From contig NZ_JAPENW010000001.1 in the NCBI RefSeq assembly GCF_026341855.1, positions 1,612,001-1,676,000 on the forward strand: DNA of 64,000 bases. The letters are read 5' to 3'. A program made the position numbers and the translations under genes. This stretch comes from Streptomyces sp. NBC_00568 (GTDB lineage: Bacteria > Actinomycetota > Actinomycetes > Streptomycetales > Streptomycetaceae). The notes beneath the pieces were generated by a model. That model searched no databases and was not told the origin of the DNA. It saw nothing but the letters and a program-made list of their open reading frames with translations. Of the stretch, positions 33,831 to 43,182 are shown in pieces (the first letter of the stretch is position 1; the number at the start of each line of letters is the position of its first letter).

Positions 33831-34796
33831 TCAGCCCGCGGTCAGCACGATCTTGCCGAACTGGTCGCCGGACTCCAGCCGTTCGAACCCCTCACGGGCC
33901 CGGTCGAGCGGAAGCACCTCGTCGATGACCGGCCGCACACCGGTGGCCGCGCAGAACGCCAGCAGATCCTCCAGCTCGTCCTTCGTCCCCATGGTGGAGC
34001 CGACCACCTTGAGCTCGAGGAAGAAGATCCGCGTCAGCTCGGCGTGCGAGGGCCGGTCGCCGCTGGTGGCACCCGAGATGACGACGGTACCGCCGGGACG
34101 CAGCGACTTGACCGAGTGCGACCAGGTGGCGGCGCCGACCGTCTCGATGACGGCGTCCACCCGCTGCGGCAGCCGCGCCCCGGACTCCAGCGCCTCGACG
34201 GCACCGAGTTCGAGCGCCCGCTTCCGCTTGGCCTCGTCACGGCTGGTGGCGAAGACCCGCAGCCCGGCGGCCTTCCCGAGCACGATCGCGGCGGTGGCCA
34301 CACCTCCGCCCGCGCCCTGCACGAGCACGGAGTCGCCCGGCCGTACCCCGGCGTTGGTGAACAGCATGCGGTAGGCCGTTAGCCACGCGGTCGGCAGACA
34401 GGCGGCCTCCTCGAAGGACAGCTCCTTGGGCTTCGGCAGGACGTTCCACGCCGGTACGGAGACCTGCTCGGCGAAGGTGCCCTGGTAGCGCTCGGTGAGG
34501 ATGGACCGGGGCTCCTTGGGGCCGACCCCGTGCCCGCTCTGACCGATGACGGAGTGCAGGACGACCTCGTTGCCGTCCTCGTCGATCCCGGCGGCGTCGC
34601 AGCCGAGGATCATCGGCAGCTTGTCCTCGGCCAGGCCGACGCCGCGCAGTGACCACAGGTCGTGGTGATTGAGGGAGGCGGCCCGTACGTTCACGGTCGT
34701 CCAGCCCGGCCTCTGGTCGGGGGCCGGACGCTCCCCCAACTCCAGGCCGTTCAGCGGCTGGTCACGGTCGATTCGGGCGGCATAGGCAGCGAACAT
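33831..34796 (-). CDS. Zinc-binding-type alcohol dehydrogenase/quinone oxidoreductase (MDR)
   Basis: This 321-residue MDR-family oxidoreductase has an N-terminal GroES-like domain (SLNHHDLWSLRG) and a C-terminal Rossmann domain with VLVQGAGGGVATAAIVLG (about 155-172) binding NAD(P)H. The zinc-ligand set is incomplete, so it is probably a zinc-free quinone reductase-like enzyme acting on enones or quinones. It stands alone. The substrate is unknown. Confidence 0.88.
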   Translation of the reverse strand: MFAAYAARIDRDQPLNGLELGERPAPDQRPGWTTVNVRAASLNHHDLWSLRGVGLAEDKLPMILGCDAAGIDEDGNEVVLHSVIGQSGHGVGPKEPRSILTERYQGTFAEQVSVPAWNVLPKPKELSFEEAACLPTAWLTAYRMLFTNAGVRPGDSVLVQGAGGGVATAAIVLGKAAGLRVFATSRDEAKRKRALELGAVEALESGARLPQRVDAVIETVGAATWSHSVKSLRPGGTVVISGATSGDRPSHAELTRIFFLELKVVGSTMGTKDELEDLLAFCAATGVRPVIDEVLPLDRAREGFERLESGDQFGKIVLTAG

Positions 34797-34888
34797 GACC
34801 TTGACGATAGGCTCCGCCCCCGGCCGGGGGAACCGCCTCTCCGTGTGACACGCCCCGCAGCCCCTGTGCGAGCCCCGTCACGCGCCGG

Positions 34889-35042
34889 CCTCGATCGCCG
34901 GACGCGCAAGGTTCAGCCCCTCCGCCCTTGCCGGTCCCGTACCGGGGCTCCGCCCCGGACCCCGCTCCTCAATCGCCGGAGGGGCTGAACTTTTCGCGTC
35001 CGGCGCTGGAAGGTTTCAGCCCGTCCGGCGATCGAGGACGAG
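34889..35042. repeat. REP-like GATCGCCGGACG inverted repeats
   Basis: The motif CTCGATCGCCGGACG…CAGCCC occurs near 34889, as a variant near 34967, and inverted near 35014-35042. These are short GC-rich repeats of the kind scattered between Streptomyces genes. The rest of this 400-base gap holds the malic enzyme terminator and no gene. Confidence 0.6.
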
Positions 35043-35145
35043 GCCGTCCAGGCCGAAGCGGGGGTCCGGGGACGCAGCTCCCGGGCACCGGACGGGCAGG
35101 GGCGGAGGGGGCGGGCAACCACCCACCCGGACGCTCCCGAGGGTA

Positions 35146-35182
35146 AAAAAACCGGCCCCGCCGGAGACCTCCCGGCGGGGCC
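35146..35182 (-). terminator. Intrinsic terminator of the malic enzyme gene
   Basis: An 11-bp GC stem with a 7-nt loop is followed on the minus strand by seven T residues (35146-35152), a textbook rho-independent terminator and rare in such GC-rich DNA. Confidence 0.9.
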
Positions 35183-35198
35183 AAGCAAGAACACCACG

Positions 35199-36422
35199 TC
35201 AGCGGCGGGCGACGCCCTCCGCACGGGCGGCCGCGGCCACCGCCGCGGTCACCGCCGGAGCCACCCGCTCGTCGAACGGCGAGGGAATGACGTAGTCCGC
35301 GGCGAGGTCGTCCCCGACGACCGCGGCCAGCGCGTCGGCGGCGGCGATCTTCATGCCCTCGGTGATCCGGGAGGCCCGGACCTGGAGCGCACCGGCGAAG
35401 ATCCCCGGGAAGGCCAGCACGTTGTTGATCTGGTTCGGGAAGTCCGACCGCCCGGTCGCGACGACGGCCGCGTACTTGTGGGCGATGTCGGGGTGCACCT
35501 CGGGGTTCGGGTTGGCCATCGCGAAAACGAAGGCCCCCTCCGCCATCGAGGCGACCGCCGGCTCCGGCACCGTACCGCCGGAGACACCGATGAAGACGTC
35601 GGCGCCCGCGAGCGCCGTCTCCAGCGAACCGGAGATCCCGGCCCTGTTGGTGATCTCCGCCAGCTCCCGCTTGACGTCCGTCAGGTCGTCCCGGTCGCGC
35701 GACACGACGCCCTTGCGGTCGGCGACCGCGACATCGCCGAGGCCCGCTTCCAGCAGGAACTTGGCGATGGCGATGCCGGCCGCGCCCGCGCCGGAGATCA
35801 CCGCGCGCAGGTCGCCGAGCGAGCGCCCGGTCAGCCTGGCGGCGTTCCGCAGGGCCGCGAGGGTGACGACAGCTGTCCCGTGCTGGTCGTCGTGGAAGAC
35901 GGGAATGTCCAGTCGCTCCTGGAGCTTCCGCTCGATCTCGAAGCACCGCGGTGCCGAGATGTCCTCCAGATTGATGCCGCCGAAGGAGGGAGCGAGCCGG
36001 ACCACCGTCTCGACGATCTCGTCGACGCCGGTGCAGGCGAGGGCGATCGGCACCGCGTCCACGCCACCGAACTGCTTGAACAGGATGGCCTTGCCCTCCA
36101 TGACGGGGAGCGAGGCCTCCGGGCCGATGTCACCGAGCCCGAGCACTGCCGTGCCGTCGGTCACCACAGCGACCACGGACGACTTCCACGTGTAGTCGTG
36201 GACGAGTTCCGGCTGCTCGGCGATCGCGCTGCACACCTTCGCGACGCCGGGCGTGTACGCCAGGGACAGGTCGTCCTTGTCGCGGACGGGCACCGTGGCT
36301 TGCACAGCCATTTTGCCGCCGCGGTGCAGCGCGAAAGCCGGGTCGAAGGCATCGAGGGGCTCGGCCCCGCCTTCGTGATCCGTACTGCTGTCGCTGCGAG
36401 GATTGACGATCTCCGCTGCCAC
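35199..36422 (-). CDS. NAD(P)-dependent malic enzyme
   Basis: This 407-residue enzyme decarboxylates malate to pyruvate. It has AYTPGV (55-60), the catalytic Lys111 region, metal-site LEDIS (152-156) and DDQHGTA (178-184), and the NAD(P)-binding GAGAAG (211-216). Its length is that of the short bacterial type without a phosphotransacetylase domain. It is probably the counterpart of the NADP-linked malic enzyme in this part of the S. coelicolor map, a judgement from synteny. The GTG start has AAGGGG upstream. It supplies pyruvate/NADPH for lipid and polyketide synthesis. Confidence 0.94.
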   Translation of the reverse strand: MAAEIVNPRSDSSTDHEGGAEPLDAFDPAFALHRGGKMAVQATVPVRDKDDLSLAYTPGVAKVCSAIAEQPELVHDYTWKSSVVAVVTDGTAVLGLGDIGPEASLPVMEGKAILFKQFGGVDAVPIALACTGVDEIVETVVRLAPSFGGINLEDISAPRCFEIERKLQERLDIPVFHDDQHGTAVVTLAALRNAARLTGRSLGDLRAVISGAGAAGIAIAKFLLEAGLGDVAVADRKGVVSRDRDDLTDVKRELAEITNRAGISGSLETALAGADVFIGVSGGTVPEPAVASMAEGAFVFAMANPNPEVHPDIAHKYAAVVATGRSDFPNQINNVLAFPGIFAGALQVRASRITEGMKIAAADALAAVVGDDLAADYVIPSPFDERVAPAVTAAVAAAARAEGVARR

Positions 36423-36960
36423 TTTGTTTTACCCCTTAAGTCTTCATTGTCTGAGGGTGACCACTCCTGGTTGAGGGGTGGGCGGGCACCGCGCAGGCCC
36501 TGCCGCCGTGGTTGCGTACGGGCGGTGCGCGACGGGCGCGCCGCACACGCGCCCTGAGCCCCGGATGAGGGGTGTAAAGAACCTTCTTACCCGACGGACC
36601 ATGTCGAGGACGAGTCCATAACGCCAAGATCACACATCGGTGAGATGACTCATGCCTTGATCCATCGATACATCAGGACATGTCACCGTTCGGTCGCGAG
36701 TGCGGCGTAGCCGCCGTCCGCATCGCGCGATGCACCGAAGATCTTCCGGCCGGAAGGAGGGATTCCCGCACAACATCCGGCCTTGTCGTACCGATCGGTA
36801 GCCGTTCGGGGGTCACCCGTTATCCGATTTTGACATAGCGGGCACCCTGAATGCCGCAGTCCGAATGGCAAGATGCCGTCATTACACGAGGTCGCGACAC
36901 TCGAAGGTGTGTGTTCTCGTCGACCTATCGGCTACTCCCTCATCCGCCGGAGGAACCCTC
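36423..36960. other. Divergent intergenic region, malic enzyme / amino-acid transporter
   Basis: About 540 bases hold the promoters of both units and the palindrome at 36658-36675. No gene is evident. Reading both strands gives only short frames with poor codon use. Confidence 0.6.
36658..36675. promoter_or_regulatory. 18-bp palindromic operator candidate
   Basis: TGATCCATCGATACATCA is an inverted repeat (TGAT-N2-ATCGAT-N2-ATCA) in the promoter region between the malic enzyme and amino-acid transporter genes. Its symmetry and AT content stand out here. The binding regulator is unknown. Confidence 0.5.
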
Positions 36961-37917
36961 ATGACCGCACGCATCACCCGTCGTACCACCGCCGCACAGT
37001 CCCGGATAGCAGCGGTCGGTGCGATCGCGGTCGCCGGCGCGCTGATCCTCACCGGCTGCGGTGACCAGACCAAGAACGACTCGAGCGACTCGTCCGCGAG
37101 CACCAGCTCGGCGCCGCTGGCCGACAAGCTGCCCAAGGCCATCCGCGACGCGGGCGTCATCAAGGTCGGTTCGGACATCGCCTACGCGCCCGTCGAGTTC
37201 AAGGACAGCTCCGGCAAGGTCGTCGGCATCGACCCCGACCTGGCCGCGGCGATGGGCAAGCAGCTCGGGGTGAAGTTCGACTTCCAGAACGGCACCTTCG
37301 ACACGCTGCTCACGGGTCTGCGCTCCAAGCGGTACGACATGGCGATGTCCGCCATGACGGACACCAAGGACCGCCAGGAGGGCATCGACTCGGACACCGG
37401 CAAGAAGGTCGGCGAGGGTGTCGACTTCGTCGACTACTTCACCGCCGGTGTGTCCATCTACACCCCCAAGGGCAAGACGCAGAACATCAAGACCTGGGCC
37501 GACCTGTGCGGCAAGAAGATCGCGGTGCAGCGCGGCACGGTCTCGGAGGACCTCGCCAAGTCCGAGTCCAAGAAGTGCACGGGCGGCAAGAAGATCGCCA
37601 TCGAGGCGTACGACAACGACCAGCAGGCCCAGACCCGGCTGCGCGGCGGTGGCGCCGACGCCGGTTCCTCGGACTTCCCGGTCGCCGCGTACGCGGTGAA
37701 GACCTCGGGCGGCGGCAAGGACTTCGAGATCGTCGGCGACCAGGTCGAGGCGGCGCCGTACGGCATCGCGGTCGCCAAGTCCAACACGCAGCTGCGGGAC
37801 GCCCTCCAGGCCGCGCTGGACGCCATCATCAAGAACGGCGAGTACGACAAGGTCATCGCCAAGTGGGGCGTCGACGCCGGCGCCGTCAAGACGGCCGTGG
37901 TCAACGGCGGCAAGTGA
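36961..37917 (+). CDS. Amino-acid ABC transporter, substrate-binding lipoprotein
   Basis: This 318-residue lipoprotein has signal peptide residues 1-32 and lipobox Cys33 (ILTGC). A Ser/Asp-rich linker leads to a type-2 periplasmic-binding fold of the polar amino-acid (HisJ/GlnH) family, with KVGSDIAYAPVEF, IDPDLAAAMG and the YDMAMSAMTDTKDR hinge motif. It captures an amino acid outside the membrane for the permease and ATPase encoded next. The ATG has GGAGGAACC upstream. The ligand cannot be told, but glutamate, glutamine or related is likely. Confidence 0.92.
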   Translation: MTARITRRTTAAQSRIAAVGAIAVAGALILTGCGDQTKNDSSDSSASTSSAPLADKLPKAIRDAGVIKVGSDIAYAPVEFKDSSGKVVGIDPDLAAAMGKQLGVKFDFQNGTFDTLLTGLRSKRYDMAMSAMTDTKDRQEGIDSDTGKKVGEGVDFVDYFTAGVSIYTPKGKTQNIKTWADLCGKKIAVQRGTVSEDLAKSESKKCTGGKKIAIEAYDNDQQAQTRLRGGGADAGSSDFPVAAYAVKTSGGGKDFEIVGDQVEAAPYGIAVAKSNTQLRDALQAALDAIIKNGEYDKVIAKWGVDAGAVKTAVVNGGK

Positions 37918-37955
37918 CCGCGGAACCGAGCGGGCACTGAAAGGCAACAACTCCC

Positions 37956-38894
37956 GTGACTGTTGACATCGACAAGACGGCGGGCCCGGAGGACACTCCC
38001 CCGGCCGGACCGGAAGCCATCAGGGCGATCCCGGTCCGGCACTACGGGCGGTACGTCTCCGCGGTCATCGCGATCGCGCTCCTGGTCGCCGTGGTCTACG
38101 CGTTCTCCCAGGGCCAGATCAACTGGGGAGCCATCCCCGACTACTTCTTCGACCAGCGCGTCATCGACGGCGTCCTCAAGACGTTGCTGCTGACATTCCT
38201 CTCGATGGTGATCGGCATCGGCGGCGGCATCCTGCTCGCCGTGATGCGGTTGTCGAAGAACCCGGTGACCTCGTCCATCGCGTGGTTCTACATCTGGTTC
38301 TTCCGCGGTACGCCGGTCCTCGTGCAGCTGGTGGTCTGGTTCAACCTGGGCCTGGTGTTCACGTACATCAACCTCGGTCCGATCTACAAGGACTACTGGT
38401 CCAGCTTCATGACGCCGCTGCTGACGGCGCTGCTGGGCCTGGGCCTGAACGAGGCCGCGTACATGGCCGAGATCTGCCGGGCCGGTCTTCTCTCGGTCGA
38501 CGAGGGCCAGACCGAGGCCTCGCAGGCCCTGGGCATGAGCCACAGCAAGACCCTGCGCCGGATCGTCATCCCGCAGGCCATGCGGGTGATCGTGCCCCCC
38601 ACGGGCAACGAAGTCATCAACATGCTGAAGACGACCTCGCTGGTCGCCGTGATCCAGTACTCCGAGCTGTTCCGCGTGACCCAGGACATCGGCCAGACCT
38701 CGGGCGCCCCGGTCGAGATGCTGTTCCTCGCCGCCGCCTGGTACCTGCTGCTGACGTCGGTGTTCAGCGTCGGCCAGTACTACCTCGAGCGGTACTACGC
38801 CCGGGGCAGCAGCCGCAGCCTCCCGCCCACGCCGTTCCAGAAGATCAAGGCCAACATGCTGTCGCTGGGCCGTCCGAGCGGAGGTGCGGCATGA
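37956..38894 (+). CDS. Amino-acid ABC transporter permease
   Basis: This 312-residue permease has about five to six transmembrane helices and the HisM-type EAA loop region ([24 protein letters not shown]), which contacts the ATPase. The N-terminal cytoplasmic stretch is longer than usual (about 33 residues). The GTG start lies 38 bases after the binding protein. It overlaps the ATPase gene by 4 bases (ATGA). A single permease gene implies a homodimeric pore. Confidence 0.93.
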   Translation: MTVDIDKTAGPEDTPPAGPEAIRAIPVRHYGRYVSAVIAIALLVAVVYAFSQGQINWGAIPDYFFDQRVIDGVLKTLLLTFLSMVIGIGGGILLAVMRLSKNPVTSSIAWFYIWFFRGTPVLVQLVVWFNLGLVFTYINLGPIYKDYWSSFMTPLLTALLGLGLNEAAYMAEICRAGLLSVDEGQTEASQALGMSHSKTLRRIVIPQAMRVIVPPTGNEVINMLKTTSLVAVIQYSELFRVTQDIGQTSGAPVEMLFLAAAWYLLLTSVFSVGQYYLERYYARGSSRSLPPTPFQKIKANMLSLGRPSGGAA

Positions 38895-39682
38895 CCGCCG
38901 ACGTGACCAAGGCGGACTCCGCCACGGCGATGGTCAAGTCCGAGGGCGTCCACAAGTCCTTCGGCCCCATCGAGGTCCTCAAGGGCATCGACCTGGAGGT
39001 GAAGTCCGGCGAGGTGTTCTGCCTCATCGGCCCCTCCGGCTCCGGCAAGTCCACGTTCCTCAGGTGCATCAACCACCTGGAGAAGGTCACCGCCGGTCGC
39101 CTCTCCGTCGACGGGGAGCTCGTCGGCTACCGCCAGAAGGGCGACAAGCTCTACGAGCTCAAGGACAGCGAAGTCGCTCTGAAGCGCCGTGACATCGGCA
39201 TGGTCTTCCAGCGCTTCAACCTGTTCCCGCACATGACGGCCGTCGAGAACATCATGGAAGCGCCGATCCAGGTGAAGGGCGCCAAGAAGTCGGACGCCCG
39301 GGACCGCGCGCTGGAGCTCCTCGAACGCGTCGGCCTGTCCGACAAGGCGAAGAGCTACCCTTCGCAGCTCTCCGGCGGCCAGCAGCAGCGTGTGGCCATC
39401 GCCCGCGCGCTGGCGATGGACCCGAAGCTGATGCTCTTCGACGAGCCGACCTCGGCCCTGGACCCGGAGCTGGTCGGTGACGTCCTCGACGTCATGCGCG
39501 ACCTCGCCGAGTCCGGCATGACGATGATCGTCGTCACGCACGAGATGGGCTTCGCCCGCGAGGTGGGCGACAGCCTGGTCTTCATGGACGGCGGTGTGGT
39601 GGTCGAGTCCGGCAACCCGCGCGACGTCCTGACGGACCCGCAGCACGAGCGGACGAAGTCGTTCCTGTCGAAGGTCCTCTGA
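38891..39682 (+). CDS. Amino-acid ABC transporter ATPase
   Basis: This 263-residue ATPase has Walker [10 protein letters not shown] (47-55), the Q-loop [10 protein letters not shown], signature LSGGQQQR (160-167), Walker B LMLFDEP and the switch His in VVTHEM. It is of the GlnQ/HisP family and powers uptake through the preceding permease. The ATG has GGAGGTGCGGC upstream and overlaps the permease stop. A strong terminator follows. Confidence 0.95.
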   Translation: MTADVTKADSATAMVKSEGVHKSFGPIEVLKGIDLEVKSGEVFCLIGPSGSGKSTFLRCINHLEKVTAGRLSVDGELVGYRQKGDKLYELKDSEVALKRRDIGMVFQRFNLFPHMTAVENIMEAPIQVKGAKKSDARDRALELLERVGLSDKAKSYPSQLSGGQQQRVAIARALAMDPKLMLFDEPTSALDPELVGDVLDVMRDLAESGMTMIVVTHEMGFAREVGDSLVFMDGGVVVESGNPRDVLTDPQHERTKSFLSKVL

Positions 39683-39713
39683 CCGGGACGTCGGCACTCC
39701 TGAGCGCAGGGAA

Positions 39714-39746
39714 AAGGGGCGGTACGGGTCTCCCGTACCGCCCCTT
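39714..39746. terminator. Terminator after the ABC operon
   Basis: A 15-bp perfect stem with a 3-nt TCT loop has arms ending AA/TT, between the ABC operon and the convergent methyltransferase gene, so it serves both strands. Confidence 0.85.
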
Positions 39747-39834
39747 CCGCATGCCCCACGGCCGGTGCCGCGTGCTGCGGCTCGTCCACCCACGGACTTC
39801 CCCCGTACCGCCTCGACAAGAGCGCGCGAGGGAT

Positions 39835-40593
39835 CTACTTGACCGCGAGGACCAGCGCGTCCGAGGGGGAGCGCCACACCGTACGGGCCTCCCCGAAGCC
39901 CTTCTCGCGCAGTACGCGCGCGTGCCAGTCGGCGGACGGGGTGTCACCGTCGGCGTGCTCGCCGTAGATCTCGAAGCGGCGCGCGGTGGTCTCGGCGAGG
40001 ACGGGGTCCTGGGCGGCCACCTCCCACCATTCGGCCCAGTCGAGGGCGCCGTCCTTCCTCACCCGATCCATTCGGGCGTGCCGCTGGGCGCGCTCGGCCG
40101 CGTTGATCCGGGGCGTCGACTCGTCGATCATGTGGTCCGCGTTCATGAACACACCGCCGTCGCGGACGAGTTCGGCGATCTGGCCGTAGAGGCCGGCGAG
40201 GGGTTCGCTGTGCAGCCAGTGCAGGGCCGTGGCGGTCAGCACGGCGTCGTAGGTGTCGTACGGGAGCTCGGCGCGCCACCGCGGGTCCGTGAGGTCGGCC
40301 GTGACGAAGGAGACCCGGTCGTCGCCGGCGAAGGTGCCCTCGGCGATGGTGAGGAGGGCGGGGTCGAGGTCGACGCCGGTGCTGGTGGCTCCGGGGAGGC
40401 GGGTGAGCAGCCGGTCGGTGATGGTGCCGGTGCCGCACGCGAGGTCGAGGACGCGGGGCTCGGGTCCGACGAGGGCCTCGACCATGTCGAGCATCACCCG
40501 GAAGCGGTCCTCGCGGTCCGGCATGTACCACTCCTGCTGCCGGTCCCAGCTCCGCTGCCAGGCGTGCCAGTCGGTTCCGGTGCCGATGGCCAT
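39835..40593 (-). CDS. Class I SAM-dependent methyltransferase
   Basis: This 252-residue protein has motif I VLDLACGTGT (48-57), an acidic motif II (GVDLDPALL) and the post-I DLTDP region (98-103), as in UbiE/Tam-like small-molecule methyltransferases. The substrate is unknown. It stands alone, divergent from the CGNR gene. Confidence 0.87.
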   Translation of the reverse strand: MAIGTGTDWHAWQRSWDRQQEWYMPDREDRFRVMLDMVEALVGPEPRVLDLACGTGTITDRLLTRLPGATSTGVDLDPALLTIAEGTFAGDDRVSFVTADLTDPRWRAELPYDTYDAVLTATALHWLHSEPLAGLYGQIAELVRDGGVFMNADHMIDESTPRINAAERAQRHARMDRVRKDGALDWAEWWEVAAQDPVLAETTARRFEIYGEHADGDTPSADWHARVLREKGFGEARTVWRSPSDALVLAVK

Positions 40594-40693
40594 GAAAGAC
40601 CCTCCTCCAGGCGACCACGTAATACCCTGTAAGCGCGATCATCTGTTACCCGACCGCCGGCACAACGATAGAGCGCCTCCGTAAGGACTACAA

Positions 40694-41323
40694 GTGGAAC
40701 TGGCCTATTACTCGGACTACGCCGTCCGTCTCGTCAACACCGAGGAACCGGCCCGGGGCAAGGACGTGCTGACCTCGGTCGAGGCCGTCCGTGACCTGTT
40801 CGGGGGCAACGCCTCGGCGGCCCGCCGCGCCGCGGAGGCGGACGTCACCCGCTTCCGTTCCGTACGGGCGCGGCTGCGCGCGGTCTTCGAGGCGGCGGAC
40901 ACCGGCGAGGAGACCCTCGCGGTGGACCTGCTGAACTCCCTGCTCCTCGAGTTCCCGGTGAGCCCGCAGATCTCGGGGCACGACCACCGTGACGACGACG
41001 ACCGCCCCCTGTGGCACATGCATCTGGCGGACCACCCCTCGAACGCGACCGCGGGCTACGCGGCGATCGCGGCGATGGGCCTGGCCTTCCATCTGACCGA
41101 GTACGGCGTGGACCGTCTCGGCCTGTGCGAGGCCGCCCCGTGCCGCAACGCCTACCTCGACACCTCGACCAACCGCTCCCGCCGCTACTGCTCGGACCGC
41201 TGCGCGACCCGCGCGAACGTGGCGGCCTACCGGGCCCGCAAGCGCCTTGAGGCGGACCGGGTGGAGAGCACCGGCCTGGCGGCCACCAGCACCCAGCGGG
41301 CGACGGCGAACGGCGAACGCTGA
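40694..41323 (+). CDS. CGNR zinc-finger (ABATE domain) protein
   Basis: This 209-residue protein has an N-terminal ABATE domain and a C-terminal CGNR-type zinc finger: Cys145, Cys150, Cys166 and Cys170. The usual CGNR tetrad reads CATR here (170-173). Members are presumed transcription regulators. The GTG start is favoured because the DYAVRLVNTEEP motif begins at once. Its last 97 bases overlap the 3' end of sodX on the other strand. Confidence 0.86.
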   Translation: MELAYYSDYAVRLVNTEEPARGKDVLTSVEAVRDLFGGNASAARRAAEADVTRFRSVRARLRAVFEAADTGEETLAVDLLNSLLLEFPVSPQISGHDHRDDDDRPLWHMHLADHPSNATAGYAAIAAMGLAFHLTEYGVDRLGLCEAAPCRNAYLDTSTNRSRRYCSDRCATRANVAAYRARKRLEADRVESTGLAATSTQRATANGER

Positions 41324-41661
41324 CCCGACTTCGGCGGCCGGTAGCGGAACCGCACCTTCCCGAGGACGAGTTCCTCGGGAACGGTTCCGTAGTCGGTGCT
41401 GTCCCCGCCCGCGAACGCGTTGTCCCCGAGCACCCACCAGCCGCCTTCGCGCCGCTCCGCGATCCGCTTCACGACGAGCAGGTCCTGCTGGAACGGATGC
41501 CGCAGGACGACGACGTCACCCAACCCCACCCGCGCCCCCCACTGGACGACGAGCCGATCCCCGTGCTGGAGGGTGGGCACCATGGACGGGCCCGTCACCT
41601 CCGCCGCCCCGAACGGCAGCAGGGCCCTCCCCCGCTCGGTCTCCTGCGACAGCTCCGGCAT
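41227..41661 (-). CDS. sodX: Nickel superoxide dismutase maturation protease
   Basis: This 144-residue S26-type signal-peptidase-like protein has catalytic Ser26 (GPSMVPTL) and Lys65 (LLVVKRIAERR). It has no obvious membrane anchor, unlike LepB. In Streptomyces this type removes the N-terminal propeptide of pre-SodN so that His1 can bind nickel. It is divergent from sodN, 146 bases away, the classic arrangement. The start with GGGAGG is chosen over an ATG at 41790. The 3' end overlaps the CGNR gene in antisense. Confidence 0.9.
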   Translation of the reverse strand: MPELSQETERGRALLPFGAAEVTGPSMVPTLQHGDRLVVQWGARVGLGDVVVLRHPFQQDLLVVKRIAERREGGWWVLGDNAFAGGDSTDYGTVPEELVLGKVRFRYRPPKSGQRSPFAVARWVLVAARPVLSTRSASRRLRAR

Positions 41662-41807
41662 CACCGGCACCTCCCCGGTCCTATCCTCCACCAGTCCCAG
41701 TTTGACCCTGGACTTTTGTCCTAAGCCCATGGGGGCACTCGCGAAAACCCGTCTCCTACGGAGTAATGTCCCACCTGAGAAGACGATCACGAGGAAGGAC
41801 AGCTCAA

Positions 41808-42203
41808 ATGCTCTCCCGCCTGTTTGCCCCCAAGGTCAAGGTCAGCGCGCACTGCGACCTGCCCTGCGGTGTGTACGACCCGGCCCAGGCCCGCATCGAG
41901 GCGGAGTCGGTGAAGGCCGTCCAGGAAAAGATGGCCGGTAACGACGACCCTCACTTCCAGGCTCGCGCCACCGTCATCAAGGAGCAGCGCGCCGAGCTCG
42001 CCAAGCACCACGTGTCGGTGCTCTGGAGCGACTACTTCAAGCCCCCGCACTTCGAGAAGTACCCGGAGCTGCACCAGCTGGTCAACGACGCGCTCAAGGC
42101 CCTCTCGGCCGCGAAGGCGTCCACCGACCCGGCGACGGGCCAGAAGGCGCTGGACTACATCGCCCAGATCGACAAGATCTTCTGGGAGACCAAGAAGGCC
42201 TGA
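41808..42203 (+). CDS. sodN: Nickel-containing superoxide dismutase
   Basis: This 131-residue precursor has a 14-residue propeptide ending VSA, followed by the mature 117-residue enzyme beginning HCDLPCGVY. The nickel hook uses the exposed His1, Cys2 and Cys6 after cleavage (His15, Cys16, Cys20 in the precursor). The enzyme disproportionates superoxide and forms hexamers. The neighbouring protease gene processes it. Nickel induces sodN in Streptomyces, from literature. A 19-bp-stem terminator follows. Confidence 0.97.
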   Translation: MLSRLFAPKVKVSAHCDLPCGVYDPAQARIEAESVKAVQEKMAGNDDPHFQARATVIKEQRAELAKHHVSVLWSDYFKPPHFEKYPELHQLVNDALKALSAAKASTDPATGQKALDYIAQIDKIFWETKKA

Positions 42204-42258
42204 TCGTTCATAAGGGCCGTCCGACCCGTGTTTTCGCGGGTCGCGTCGCCCAGTTGTC

Positions 42259-42308
42259 CGCACCCGGTCCGCGGGACGCCGAACTTGGTGTCCCGCGGAC
42301 CGGGTGCG
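42259..42308 (+). terminator. Strong terminator after sodN
   Basis: A 19-bp perfect stem with a 12-nt loop is followed by TTCTGCTGT, about 55 bases after the sodN stop. It may also serve the convergent small gene. Confidence 0.88.
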
Positions 42309-42316
42309 TTCTGCTG

Positions 42317-42514
42317 TCATACGGGCAGCTGGCGCATCTCGATCACTCGCAGGCCCAGTGCCTGGAACCGGGTGAGCAGTCCATACAGATGGGCGTCGTC
42401 GATCACGGTGCCGAAGAACAGGGTCTGCTCCTTCGTACGCACCTTCTCGAGTTCGGAAAAGGCCGAGGCGAGCGTGTCCGAAACGATGCCGGCGATGCGG
42501 AATTCGTAGCGCAT
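42317..42514 (-). CDS. Small conserved hypothetical protein
   Basis: This 65-residue soluble protein starts MRYEFRIAGIVSDTLA; the ATG is preceded by GAGGGAAG. The product looks like one small alpha/beta fold (…LFFGTVIDDAHLYGLLTRFQALGLRVIEM), possibly an ACT-like or ferredoxin-like half. It is conserved in Streptomyces as a hypothetical protein. It converges with sodN across the terminator. Confidence 0.65.
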   Translation of the reverse strand: MRYEFRIAGIVSDTLASAFSELEKVRTKEQTLFFGTVIDDAHLYGLLTRFQALGLRVIEMRQLPV

Positions 42515-43182
42515 ACGAGCACTTCCCTCGGGGCCGGGGCACGGGGTCCGCTGCAATCCCCTGCCATCGTCTGCCCCCGGGCACCGATGGCGCATCCCCC
42601 GGTGCGGGCGACATCCACCCACCTCAGGACCCTCCCGCTCACCACACTCCACTCTCCGCCCGCGCTCACCACCCTCACTCTCCACTCTCCGCCCGCGCGG
42701 CGTGGTCCGCTCTCCACCCGCGCCGCGGCGCACCCTGCTCCCCATCCGGCCGGCCTTTCGTCGTCAGGCCGTGCGATGCGCACCGGTCCGCCTCTTCCGG
42801 GACCCACCGCGCCCGAAAAGGGTGAGCGGGCGGCGGGCGGCACCCGGCGCGGGGGGCTCACCTTCGGCGGGTGATGCGGGTGCTCGCTCCGAGGGCGAGC
42901 CTTGAGGCGCGGGCCCGCGCCCCGCCGGCCCCGGCACCGCCCCGGAGGATGTCCGATGAACGCTCGCGCGCCCGTCGACCGGGGTGGCCTCGCCGCCGTA
43001 CCAGCGCCGCCCCGCGCACGGCGGACCGTCACCCGTCACCCGTCGCCCCGAACCGCCGGCCGCGTTCCGCGCCCCGGCCCCGGCGCGGGCGCCCCGCACG
43101 CCGCAGGGGCTCGCGCACGAACGCCTCACTCGGGCGCACCGCCCGCGGGGCAGCCGGCCCCAGGTCCTCCGGCGCCCCGGGA
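42515..43182. other. Long GC-rich intergenic region with partial repeats
   Basis: Of about 670 bases, no frame has clear homology. CTCCACTCTCCGCCCGCG occurs twice (near 42643 and 42679) and CTCACCACC recurs beside it. The frame leading into the next gene stays open but looks non-homologous. Confidence 0.45.

Noticed and set aside
42515..43182. N-terminal extension of the DUF2254 protein
   Set aside because: The frame is open but Arg/Pro-rich, and no similarity is expected upstream of the membrane helices.
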